From NCBI GenBank assembly GCA_964576765.1, contig CAZNWH010000133.1, positions 1 through 5,032 of the forward strand: a stretch of 5,032 nt of DNA. Reading direction: 5' to 3'. The first letter of the stretch is position 1. Each line of letters starts with the position of its first letter. A program made the position numbers and the translations under genes. The notes under the pieces were generated by a model. It did no database searches, had not been told where the DNA came from, and worked only from the letters and a program-made list of their open reading frames with translations. The stretch is from Hellea sp964576765. GTDB lineage: Bacteria; Pseudomonadota; Alphaproteobacteria; Caulobacterales; Maricaulaceae. Positions 1-4,246 of the stretch are shown in pieces.

Positions 1-60
1 GTGTCTGTTGAGATTACAGAACAGCCAGTCATCGTAGAATTGACGGATGGCAGCAATTAA
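1..60 (+). CDS. 3' end of an unidentified gene (partial)
   Basis: Frame 1 is open from the window edge to a TAA at 58-60 and encodes the last 19 residues of a protein, ending in VIVELTDGSN. The composition (alternating hydrophobic and acidic residues) fits the end of a folded soluble domain, but it is too short to assign to a family. Two hairpin terminators directly downstream support this being the true end of a transcription unit. The leading GTG could formally be a start codon, but a 19-residue gene with no upstream context is far less likely than a gene cut by the window edge. Confidence 0.55.
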   Translation: MSVEITEQPVIVELTDGSN

Positions 61-73
61 TCAAATCATTTTT

Positions 74-109
74 GTGAGCGGAAAGATAGCCGCTCACGAT
101 ATTGTTTTT
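74..109 (+). terminator. Terminator hairpin after the partial upstream gene
   Basis: GTGAGCGG (74-81) pairs perfectly with CCGCTCAC (90-97) around an 8-base loop. It is followed by a T-rich run reaching a five-T stretch at 105-109. It lies 13 bases after the stop codon at 58-60. The T-run is offset from the stem by several bases, so this may be a weaker first terminator or an RNA 3'-end stabilising hairpin ahead of the stronger one at 111-137. Confidence 0.6.
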
Positions 110-110
110 A

Positions 111-137
111 AAAACTCGGCCTAAGGCCGGGTTTTTT
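111..137. terminator. Strong Rho-independent terminator, probably bidirectional
   Basis: CTCGGCC (115-121) pairs with GGCCGGG (125-131) around a three-base TAA loop, with one G-T wobble. The stem is extended by A-T pairs between 111-114 and 132-135 and is followed by six T residues (132-137). The A-rich left flank gives a T tract on the opposite strand too. It insulates the glycosyltransferase pair from the upstream gene, so that pair must have a promoter in the 36 bases between 138 and its start codon, or rely on readthrough. Confidence 0.85.
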
Positions 138-173
138 ATTGCGCGATAGACAAGGGCACGTTTTAAGCCATTT
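138..173 (+). promoter_or_regulatory. Possible promoter for the glycosyltransferase pair, perhaps leaderless
   Basis: Only 36 bases separate the terminator from the ATG at 174. TTGCGC (139-144) and TTTTAA (161-166) are spaced 16 bases apart and could be weak -35 and -10 elements; each matches its consensus only partly. If they work, transcription would begin almost at the start codon, giving a leaderless or nearly leaderless mRNA. This would agree with the lack of a Shine-Dalgarno sequence at usual spacing. The nearest purine-rich run, AGGG at 153-156, is about 17 bases from the ATG. Confidence 0.25.
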
Positions 174-866
174 ATGCTTTGTGCGATCATACCGACTTAT
201 AATGCGAGCCTCCCGCTCAGCGCGGTACTCAGTCAGCTTGAGGAAGAGGCCGATCGCATTATTGTATCTGATTGCGGATCTTCGGATGATACGATCGCTT
301 GCGCGGTAAAACACGGAGCGGTCATAGCTGCGGGCGCAAAGGGTCGCGGGCAACAGCTTGCTCTTGGTGCGGGCTGGGCTGGGGAAGCGGATTGGCTGCT
401 TTTTATCCATGCGGATAATAAGCTCCCCAGTAATTGGCGAAAACTCGTTAATCGTCATATCAAACGTCATCCAACATCAGTGGGTTATTTTAGATATCGC
501 GCAGATGGTAAAGGTTTGTGGCCACGTATTATGGAATTTGGTGTGGTGATGCGTTGCCAATGGTGGGGCCTGCCTTACGGAGATCAGGGCTTGTTAATCT
601 CTCGCAAGGCTTATGATGCGGTTGGGGGATATCCAGAACAATCCTTATTTGAAGATGTCGCCATAATTGAGGCTATCAAAGCTAAAATGGGCCGCGATAA
701 ACTACGCCCGCTCACAGGCTTTCTGTGCGGGGGTGAAATGCGCGTTGATATTTCCCGCTACGCCAAGAAAGGTATTTGGACCAAAGGTCATGAAAACCTC
801 GCCTTACTTCGTGCTTATCGCCGAGGAGAAAATCCGGAAACTTTAAACGATATGTATAACGCCTGA
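174..866 (+). CDS. Family 2 glycosyltransferase, TIGR04283 type
   Basis: A 230-residue soluble GT-A glycosyltransferase, full length for the TIGR04283 group (transferase 2, rSAM/selenodomain-associated; often labelled arsenosugar biosynthesis glycosyltransferase). Seen in the sequence: IIPTYN nucleotide-binding start (residues 5-10), SDCGSSDDT (32-40), the metal-binding FIHAD (77-81, in place of the DXD motif), a YGDQG loop (135-139), GGYP (151-154) and the acidic LFEDV (158-162). The C-terminus SRYAKKG...LLRAYRRGENPETLNDMY is the typical basic, Tyr-rich tail of the group. There is no signal peptide or membrane span, so it should act in the cytoplasm. The start is set by the fit of MLCAIIPTYN to family starts and an in-frame stop at 147-149. 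It is followed 18 bases later by the DUF2064 gene, its habitual partner. The family assignment is solid; the acceptor substrate is unknown, and the arsenosugar label is not proven here because no radical SAM ArsS gene is visible. Confidence 0.9.
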   Translation: MLCAIIPTYNASLPLSAVLSQLEEEADRIIVSDCGSSDDTIACAVKHGAVIAAGAKGRGQQLALGAGWAGEADWLLFIHADNKLPSNWRKLVNRHIKRHPTSVGYFRYRADGKGLWPRIMEFGVVMRCQWWGLPYGDQGLLISRKAYDAVGGYPEQSLFEDVAIIEAIKAKMGRDKLRPLTGFLCGGEMRVDISRYAKKGIWTKGHENLALLRAYRRGENPETLNDMYNA

Positions 867-884
867 GTTTATAATGAGCCTTTT

Positions 885-1466
885 ATGATTAGACCGACCC
901 TTTATATCATGGCTAAAGCCCCTATTATGGGCCGCGCAAAAACGCGGCTTGCGGCAGATATAGGCGTTGTTCACGCTAAACGTATTTATCGCCAGATGAT
1001 GAGTACCGTTATTCGCCAAACTAATGACCCCCGTTGGGACACCGTGCTTATGGTTACGCCGCCGCTCATGTTAGGGTGTATTCCAGAATGGAAGGGGCTT
1101 GAGCAAGTGGCGCAAGTTCCAGGGACGCTTTCGCCAAAACTCGCGCAAATTTTTGTCCATAAAGGTTCGAGCGTGGTGATCGGTACGGATTGTCCGCAAG
1201 TTAGCGCGCTTGATATAGCGGCGGCATTTCGTGCGCTGAAGTCTTCTTCGTCAGTCTTTGGCCCTGCCTCGGATGGCGGCTTTTGGTTAATGGGGGCAAA
1301 GGCCCCGTTGCCTTCGCATGTTTTTGAGGGCATTCGCTGGTCCAGTGAACATACGTTGACCGATATACAGTCCAAACTTGGGAAGACCGCTGTGATGCGA
1401 ACCCTAACCGATGTTGATGATCTTGCGGCCCTGAAAGCCTCAAGACAGATGAAATCTGGTCGCTAA
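885..1466 (+). CDS. DUF2064 / TIGR04282 nucleotidyltransferase-like glycosyltransferase
   Basis: A 193-residue protein of the DUF2064 family (TIGR04282; transferase 1, rSAM/selenodomain-associated), a GT-A-fold group related to sugar-nucleotide transferases. Motifs seen: the N-terminal IMAKAPIMGRAKTRLA signature (residues 8-23), which corresponds to the FAKAPvpGraKTRLa loop of the family; VVIGTDCPQV (97-106), the metal- and substrate-binding GxDCP motif; FGPASDGGFWLMG (125-137), the family's GPaxDGGyWLlG; and a C-terminal TDVDDLAAL (175-183). Length and order are normal, and it has no signal or membrane segment. It is probably co-transcribed with the glycosyltransferase 18 bases upstream. The two commonly sit together in proteobacteria and are thought to act in one glycan or glycolipid modification. 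The start at 885 gives the expected short lead to the AKAP motif; a second ATG at 909 would cut into it. No strong ribosome binding site is seen (only GAG near 875). Confidence 0.88.
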   Translation: MIRPTLYIMAKAPIMGRAKTRLAADIGVVHAKRIYRQMMSTVIRQTNDPRWDTVLMVTPPLMLGCIPEWKGLEQVAQVPGTLSPKLAQIFVHKGSSVVIGTDCPQVSALDIAAAFRALKSSSSVFGPASDGGFWLMGAKAPLPSHVFEGIRWSSEHTLTDIQSKLGKTAVMRTLTDVDDLAALKASRQMKSGR

Positions 1467-1670
1467 AGCTAATTATTTATCTTGGGACTTTTCTTTTGTA
1501 ACGTTTTTGAGCGGCAGCATCGGCCTGGGCGTTCAGTGTTTTTGCAAGCTAGCCAGCGTTTGGTCAATTAAGCTCATGTCGGCGCTTTGCCTATGGCCGG
1601 GAACAACTTATTACGTGTTGAGTGATATTCCAATGCGGATTTTAAGCTACTTCATTAATTAAGGCGCTAT
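1467..1670. other. Gene-poor intergenic stretch
   Basis: About 200 bases between the end of the DUF2064 gene and the convergent terminator. There is no plus-strand reading frame of note, no tRNA-like fold and no IS ends that I can recognise. The only coding-like signal is the interrupted minus-strand micro-ORF at 1477-1577, listed separately. The base composition changes from GC-mixed (1500-1610) to AT-rich (1610-1670). Confidence 0.5.
1477..1577 (-). pseudogene. Possible frameshifted micro-ORF
   Basis: On the minus strand, an ATG (1575-1577) preceded in frame by two TAA stops opens MSLIDQTLASLQK, then hits TGA (1533-1535) after 14 codons. Shifting frame at the five-A run (plus-strand T run 1539-1543) by one added A continues the reading through LNAQADAAAQ and ends QKRYKRKVPR at a TAA (1477-1479). 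The restored product would be 33 residues: an amphipathic, Ala-rich helix with a basic end. No ribosome binding site at good spacing is seen (AGG is 14 bases upstream). It may be the remnant of a small gene, a sequencing error in a homopolymer, or chance. I do not recognise a family. Confidence 0.2.
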
Positions 1671-1698
1671 AAAAAAGCCCCGTTTAACGGGGCTTTTT
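1671..1698. terminator. Bidirectional Rho-independent terminator between convergent units
   Basis: GCCCCG (1677-1682) pairs with CGGGGC (1688-1693) around a TTTAA loop, flanked by six A on the left and five T on the right. The hairpin therefore has a proper T tract on both strands. It sits five bases past the stop of the minus-strand gene 1704-2276 and can also end transcription of the plus-strand glycosyltransferase pair. Confidence 0.9.
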
Positions 1699-1703
1699 CA
1701 ATC

Positions 1704-2276
1704 CTAATGACCAAATCGTCTAAAACCTCTATTCCTAAAGCCCCTTCTCCTAAAGCTTCGATTTCCGAAGCCTTGATTAATACCTATAAAGCTTCGATTT
1801 CCGAACCCTCGGCGACCGCCAAAACCAAATCCTGACCCTAAATTGATATTAAGGGAAGTTCTAGGTCCTCCGCCGTAATAAGGCTGCGAAAACCCAGAAT
1901 TATAATAAGAAGGCTGACTATAATAGGTCGTTGGTCGGCTATAGCTTGGGTAAGAAGTATAATACCCTCCCCCCCTATTATAGTAACCGCCATTAGATCC
2001 ACTATTAAAACCATTGTTACCATTACCAGTTAATGCCGCGCCCGCAACTCCGCCCAAAACAGCACCAATCACTGAGCCTTCTGTCCTGTCACCAGGCCTT
2101 GCGAGTTGTGAACCTGCGACGCCGCCTAGAACTGCTCCAAGAGCTCCGCCTAAAAACTGCCCGCTATTATTGCTTTGTTGATGGCCATGAGCAAAGCCGG
2201 TATTATGGGCTGAGGCTATAGGTGCCGTAGCCAATGTTGCAATTGCGGCAACTATAAATCCGATTTTGAAAGTCAT
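1704..2276 (-). CDS. Exported glycine-zipper protein with Arg/Phe/Gly-rich tail
   Basis: A 190-residue protein of unknown function. Residues 1-23 are a signal peptide ending ASA (likely cut before His24). Residues 42-84 form a glycine-zipper module of the 17-kDa surface antigen / Omp glycine-zipper type: GGALGAVLGG...GSQLA, an RTEG turn (64-67), then GAVLGGVAGAAL. Two such zipper helices suggest a membrane-inserting hairpin. Residues 85-138 are Asn/Gly/Tyr/Ser-rich and probably disordered. Residues 142-190 are Gly/Phe/Arg-rich with GFGNRSF twice (157-163, 169-175) and a strongly basic end. There is no cysteine, so it is not a lipoprotein. The start at 2276 is chosen over an upstream in-frame ATG at 2345 because GGAG lies 7 bases before it and the signal peptide begins there. 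It is followed at once by its own terminator. It shares its N-terminal design with the two minus-strand genes upstream; its role is unknown, perhaps envelope integrity or binding to an anionic polymer. Confidence 0.82.
   Translation of the reverse strand: MTFKIGFIVAAIATLATAPIASAHNTGFAHGHQQSNNSGQFLGGALGAVLGGVAGSQLARPGDRTEGSVIGAVLGGVAGAALTGNGNNGFNSGSNGGYYNRGGGYYTSYPSYSRPTTYYSQPSYYNSGFSQPYYGGGPRTSLNINLGSGFGFGGRRGFGNRSFIGINQGFGNRSFRRRGFRNRGFRRFGH
1751..1805 (-). repeat. 19-bp direct repeat with 36-bp period inside the coding tail
   Basis: TAAAGCTTCGATTTCCGAA occurs exactly at 1751-1769 and again at 1787-1805. The 36-bp period is 12 codons, so the copies stay in frame and encode the two GFGNRSF motifs. 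The exact identity of the copies suggests a fairly recent in-frame duplication or gene conversion. Confidence 0.85.
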
Positions 2277-2283
2277 AAGAATA

Positions 2284-2287
2284 CTCC
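2284..2287 (-). promoter_or_regulatory. Ribosome binding site fixing the start at 2276
   Basis: Minus-strand GGAG lies 7 bases before the ATG at 2274-2276, ideal spacing. The alternative upstream ATG at 2345 has no comparable site and would add 23 residues ahead of an already complete signal peptide. Confidence 0.8.
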
Positions 2288-2401
2288 ATATAATTGGTAC
2301 CATGTCCCTATATACCAGATTAAAGATGAACCCAGAATGCATCAAAGCCCTTGAAATTGCAAAGTTTAGACTCAGTTGCCTCTCTGGTGTCTTTTGGCAT
2401 T

Positions 2402-2430
2402 AAAAAAGCGGCCCTCGAAAAGAGCCGCTT
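2402..2430 (-). terminator. Rho-independent terminator of the repeat-protein gene
   Basis: On the minus strand AAGCGGC pairs with GCCGCTT (plus-strand arms 2424-2430 and 2406-2412), with a short inner GA/TC pairing, a two-base bulge and a small loop. It is followed by six T residues (plus-strand A run 2402-2407). It begins 48 bases after the stop of the 2478-3986 gene, which separates it transcriptionally from the 1704-2276 gene. The promoter of the latter must lie in 2277-2401, where TATATA (minus strand, near 2308-2313) is the only -10-like element I see, without a convincing -35. Confidence 0.8.
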
Positions 2431-2477
2431 CCCCAATATACTCTGCGCTATTAAGTAAGACGCAAAACTAAAATAAA

Positions 2478-3986
2478 TTAGTGATTACAGTCAGTACCGC
2501 CATGTTTAATTTCCTTGCCAAGGCTATCATAGCGCTTGCCGCCGTTTCCGTAGCAATATTCTCCACCGGAAGAAGGTGTCACAATGGTTTCAGGGACTGC
2601 GAAACCTTGTGAAAATCCGCTACCAAACCCTTCCAAACATGTGCCGTCTGCCTGCTGTGTTGTTCCCGCAGGACAGTCAGCCATATTCACACCTTCAAAG
2701 TCCGATAATAATCTATCTGCCGCGAAAGTTCCTGGTAAAGTCACACTTTCTGCAACACCAAAATTAGTTCCACTTCCGAAACCATGAACACCTTCATGTG
2801 TATGTGTGTGAGTGACAGGAGCGGATGGACGGTCGACATACTTGATGACTTCCTTCTCAACGATTTGCGTCACAGGAACTTCTTTTATCACTTCTTTAAT
2901 TATTTCTTTTTCAACGATTTGCGTTACTGGAACTTCCTTGATGACTTCATAAGGACGGTCGACATATTGAACTACTGGACGGTCAACTTCTTTAATAACC
3001 TCTTTAATAATTTCAACAGGGCGATCAACGTGCTTGATGACTTCAACAGGGCGATCAACATATTGAACCACTGGGCGGTCAACGTGTTTAATTACTTCTT
3101 TGATAACAGGACGATCAATATGCTTGATCACTTCTTTAATAACAGGGCGATCAATATGTTTAATGACTTCAACTGGCCGATCGACGTATTGAACCACTGG
3201 GCGATCAACATGTTTGATCACTTCTTTTACAACCGGACGGTCAATAAACTTGGGAACTTCACGCACGATTGTTCGCGTTTGAATACGTGGTGGGGAGGCC
3301 ACAACAACGGTGCGTTGCTGAACAGGCCTTACTGTTCGAACAGGAACTGTCCGTGACACAAAACGTCCTGACGGGACGAATTGTCGACCATTAACACCAA
3401 ATCCTGATCCAAAGCCGCCAGATACAAACCCACCTGCAGGAACAGGCGATAAAGGGACGCCGCCGGGGCCAAAACCAATCGGAACAGGTCCGCCAACGCC
3501 GAAACCAGGACCAAATCCTCTTTGCGTAAATCCACCGTTACCAAAACGAGAAGCTCCGCGATTAGAGAGCGCATATCCAGCAACGCCGCCAAGTACAGCC
3601 CCTAGAGCCGTTCCTTCTTGCCGTTGACCTGACCCTGCTAGATTAGAGCCGATGACGCCGCCAAGACCTGCTCCAATGCCTGTACCAACAAGGTTACGAC
3701 CCGTAAATCCAGGGTTGAAAGATCCTGCGAAAGGGTTTCCAGCAAAATTACTACGGCTATTTGCAAAGGAAGCGCCAGCTAAGCCTCCCAGCGCTGCCCC
3801 AATGGCTGTTCCTTCATCACGCACGCCAGAGCCCGCGAGGTTCGATCCAATAGCACCTCCAATGCCGGCGCCGACAGCGCCGCCTAAAAGCGTACCATTA
3901 TCAAGACCACCAAATAGTTGGGCTTGTGCCGTTGCAGGCGCCAGCGCCATGGCTGCCACAGCAGCTGTTGTCATTAGAAATTTCAT
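2478..3986 (-). CDS. Exported protein with two glycine-zipper modules and VDRP repeats
   Basis: A 502-residue protein of unknown function. Residues 1-22 are a signal peptide (ending AQA). Two glycine-zipper modules follow at 34-76 and 99-141, each with the pattern G..G...GG..GSNLAGSG.R.EGTA.GA.LGG.AG. Residues 145-210 are Gly/Phe/Pro-rich. Residues 244-387 are a repeat block with eleven DRP motifs in units such as VVKEVIKHVDRP, VVQYVDRP and VEVIKHIDRP, plus two copies of EVPVTQIVEKE. A His-rich segment THTHTHEGVH spans 392-401. The C-terminal part carries Cys438, 450, 478 and 500, suited to two disulfides after export. The start at 3986 is chosen because AGGAG lies 6 bases upstream and the signal peptide begins there; an ATG at 4109 has no such support. 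It has its own terminator and a rich upstream control region with a CtrA-type box. The zipper points to the envelope. The repeat style recalls alveolin-type and other charged-repeat structural proteins, by inference only; no enzyme motif is seen. Confidence 0.85.
   Translation of the reverse strand: MKFLMTTAAVAAMALAPATAQAQLFGGLDNGTLLGGAVGAGIGGAIGSNLAGSGVRDEGTAIGAALGGLAGASFANSRSNFAGNPFAGSFNPGFTGRNLVGTGIGAGLGGVIGSNLAGSGQRQEGTALGAVLGGVAGYALSNRGASRFGNGGFTQRGFGPGFGVGGPVPIGFGPGGVPLSPVPAGGFVSGGFGSGFGVNGRQFVPSGRFVSRTVPVRTVRPVQQRTVVVASPPRIQTRTIVREVPKFIDRPVVKEVIKHVDRPVVQYVDRPVEVIKHIDRPVIKEVIKHIDRPVIKEVIKHVDRPVVQYVDRPVEVIKHVDRPVEIIKEVIKEVDRPVVQYVDRPYEVIKEVPVTQIVEKEIIKEVIKEVPVTQIVEKEVIKYVDRPSAPVTHTHTHEGVHGFGSGTNFGVAESVTLPGTFAADRLLSDFEGVNMADCPAGTTQQADGTCLEGFGSGFSQGFAVPETIVTPSSGGEYCYGNGGKRYDSLGKEIKHGGTDCNH
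2826..3257 (-). repeat. In-frame VDRP repeat block (12/8/10-residue units)
   Basis: The block encodes residues 244-387. After the first FIDRP it reads as units A (V.KEVIKH.DRP, 12 residues), B (VVQYVDRP, 8) and C (VEVIKH.DRP, 10) in the order A-B-C-A-A-B-C-A'-B, where A' is a 14-residue variant VEIIKEVIKEVDRP. Next come YEVIK and two tandem EVPVTQIVEKE segments, ending in EVIKYVDRP. The DNA copies differ mostly at third codon positions (for example GGGCGATCAA, GGACGATCAA and GGCCGATCGA on the plus strand for the same residues). The arrangement is therefore old or under protein-level selection rather than a fresh tandem duplication. Confidence 0.9.
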
Positions 3987-3992
3987 TTTTGG

Positions 3993-3997
3993 CTCCT
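3993..3997 (-). promoter_or_regulatory. Ribosome binding site fixing the start at 3986
   Basis: Minus-strand AGGAG, within AGAGGAG, sits 6 bases before the ATG at 3984-3986. This decides against the in-frame ATG at 4109, which would place 41 extra residues before the signal peptide. Confidence 0.85.
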
Positions 3998-4050
3998 CTA
4001 AATGCCGAAAAAATATGTCGACCACCCCACACAAGGTGTTGCTTACTTTT

Positions 4051-4060
4051 TTGCATGCAA
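4051..4060. promoter_or_regulatory. Perfect 10-bp palindrome in the leader region
   Basis: TTGCATGCAA is a perfect inverted repeat, overlapping AAGCTTGC on its edge. It lies 65-74 bases upstream of the 3986 start, so it would be in the untranslated leader if either proposed promoter is used. It could be an operator or simply chance; I cannot name a regulator. Confidence 0.25.
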
Positions 4061-4100
4061 GCTTCACGCCGATTACATAATTTCTATCATAAAAAATTAC

Positions 4101-4131
4101 GGGATACAAAAGTGCTCGCCTGTCAAGCGAG
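4101..4131 (-). promoter_or_regulatory. Candidate promoter: TTGACA inside an inverted repeat
   Basis: Minus-strand TTGACA (plus 4121-4126) is a perfect -35 consensus. It lies in the centre of CTCGC-N7-GCGAG (plus 4115-4119 and 4127-4131), an arrangement that would let a repressor block RNA polymerase. The -10 is unclear: TATCCC (plus 4101-4106) is 14 bases away, which is short, and TATGAT (plus 4086-4091) is too far. The promoter call is therefore uncertain, although the palindrome and TTGACA are plain to see. Confidence 0.35.
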
Positions 4132-4134
4132 TAG

Positions 4135-4170
4135 TTTTAGCAGTCAAACTTAAAGATTTTAGCAGTAAAA
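4135..4170 (-). repeat. Pair of 14-bp direct repeats, 22 bp apart
   Basis: Plus-strand TTTTAGCAGTCAAA (4135-4148) and TTTTAGCAGTAAAA (4157-4170) match at 13 of 14 positions. The 22-bp start-to-start distance is two helical turns, placing both on one face of the DNA, as expected for cooperative binding of a regulator. On the minus strand each copy reads through CTGCTAAAA, so the upstream copy includes the proposed -10 TAAAAT of the CtrA-type promoter. Confidence 0.55.
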
Positions 4171-4190
4171 TACGGTTAAAAAGTTGTTAA
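4156..4190 (-). promoter_or_regulatory. CtrA-type box and promoter upstream of the repeat-protein gene
   Basis: On the minus strand TTAACAACTTTTTAACC (plus 4174-4190) is an exact TTAA-N7-TTAA site with the favoured CC after the second half. CtrA is the essential cell-cycle response regulator of alphaproteobacteria and typically activates promoters where this box covers the -35 region. Here TAAAAT (plus 4156-4161, five of six matches to TATAAT) lies where the -10 should be, so the start of transcription would fall near 4149. That gives a leader of about 160 bases before the ATG at 3986. CtrA itself is not in the window, and AT-rich DNA can yield such sites by chance. Confidence 0.5.
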
Positions 4191-4196
4191 TTTACG

Positions 4197-4226
4197 AAAA
4201 AGCCCTAACACTTTGTTAGGGCTTTC
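4197..4226 (-). terminator. Rho-independent terminator of the basic-tail gene
   Basis: AGCCCTAACA (4201-4210) and TGTTAGGGCT (4214-4223) form a perfect 10-bp stem with a three-base loop. On the minus strand it is followed by five T residues (plus-strand A run, 4197-4201). It starts about 20 bases after the stop codon of the 4247-4978 gene and ends just before the CtrA-type box of the next gene, so the two genes are separate transcription units. Confidence 0.9.
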
Positions 4227-4246
4227 TTATTTTGTAGAATCAATGA

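Noticed and set aside
108..470. Minus-strand open frame of 120 codons
   Set aside because: It overlaps the conserved catalytic motifs of the glycosyltransferase and the terminator at 111-137, with no recognisable domain.
986..1443. Two minus-strand open frames inside the DUF2064 gene
   Set aside because: The plus-strand frame has all the family motifs; the opposite frames show no domain and have no separate signals.
2277..2345. Longer start at 2345 for the Arg/Phe/Gly-rich protein
   Set aside because: GGAG at 2284-2287 and the signal peptide both point to 2276; the extra 23 residues have no support.
2792..2812. GTGTGTG-type simple repeat as a phase-variation tract
   Set aside because: The stretch is short and imperfect and simply encodes the THTHTH segment. 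A slippery tract would need to be longer to be convincing.
2826..3257. CRISPR-like array of short repeats
   Set aside because: The units are in frame, vary in length (8, 10, 12 or 14 codons), differ at third codon positions and have no unique spacers. They are coding repeats.
2784..3356. Plus-strand open frame of 190 codons rich in Asn, Phe and Asp, opposite the VDRP repeats
   Set aside because: It is the antisense of the repetitive coding block. The low-complexity NFFNNLFNN composition follows from the opposite-strand codons, and no ribosome binding site or signal is present.
3652..4080. Plus-strand Ala/Pro-rich open frame of 142 codons
   Set aside because: It is the antisense shadow of the glycine-zipper coding region (Gly/Ala codons read as Pro/Ala on the other strand) and runs through the control region upstream of 3986.
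3987..4109. Longer start at 4109 for the repeat protein (41 more residues)
   Set aside because: It would bury the signal peptide, lacks a ribosome binding site, and cuts through the proposed leader; AGGAG at 3993-3997 supports 3986.
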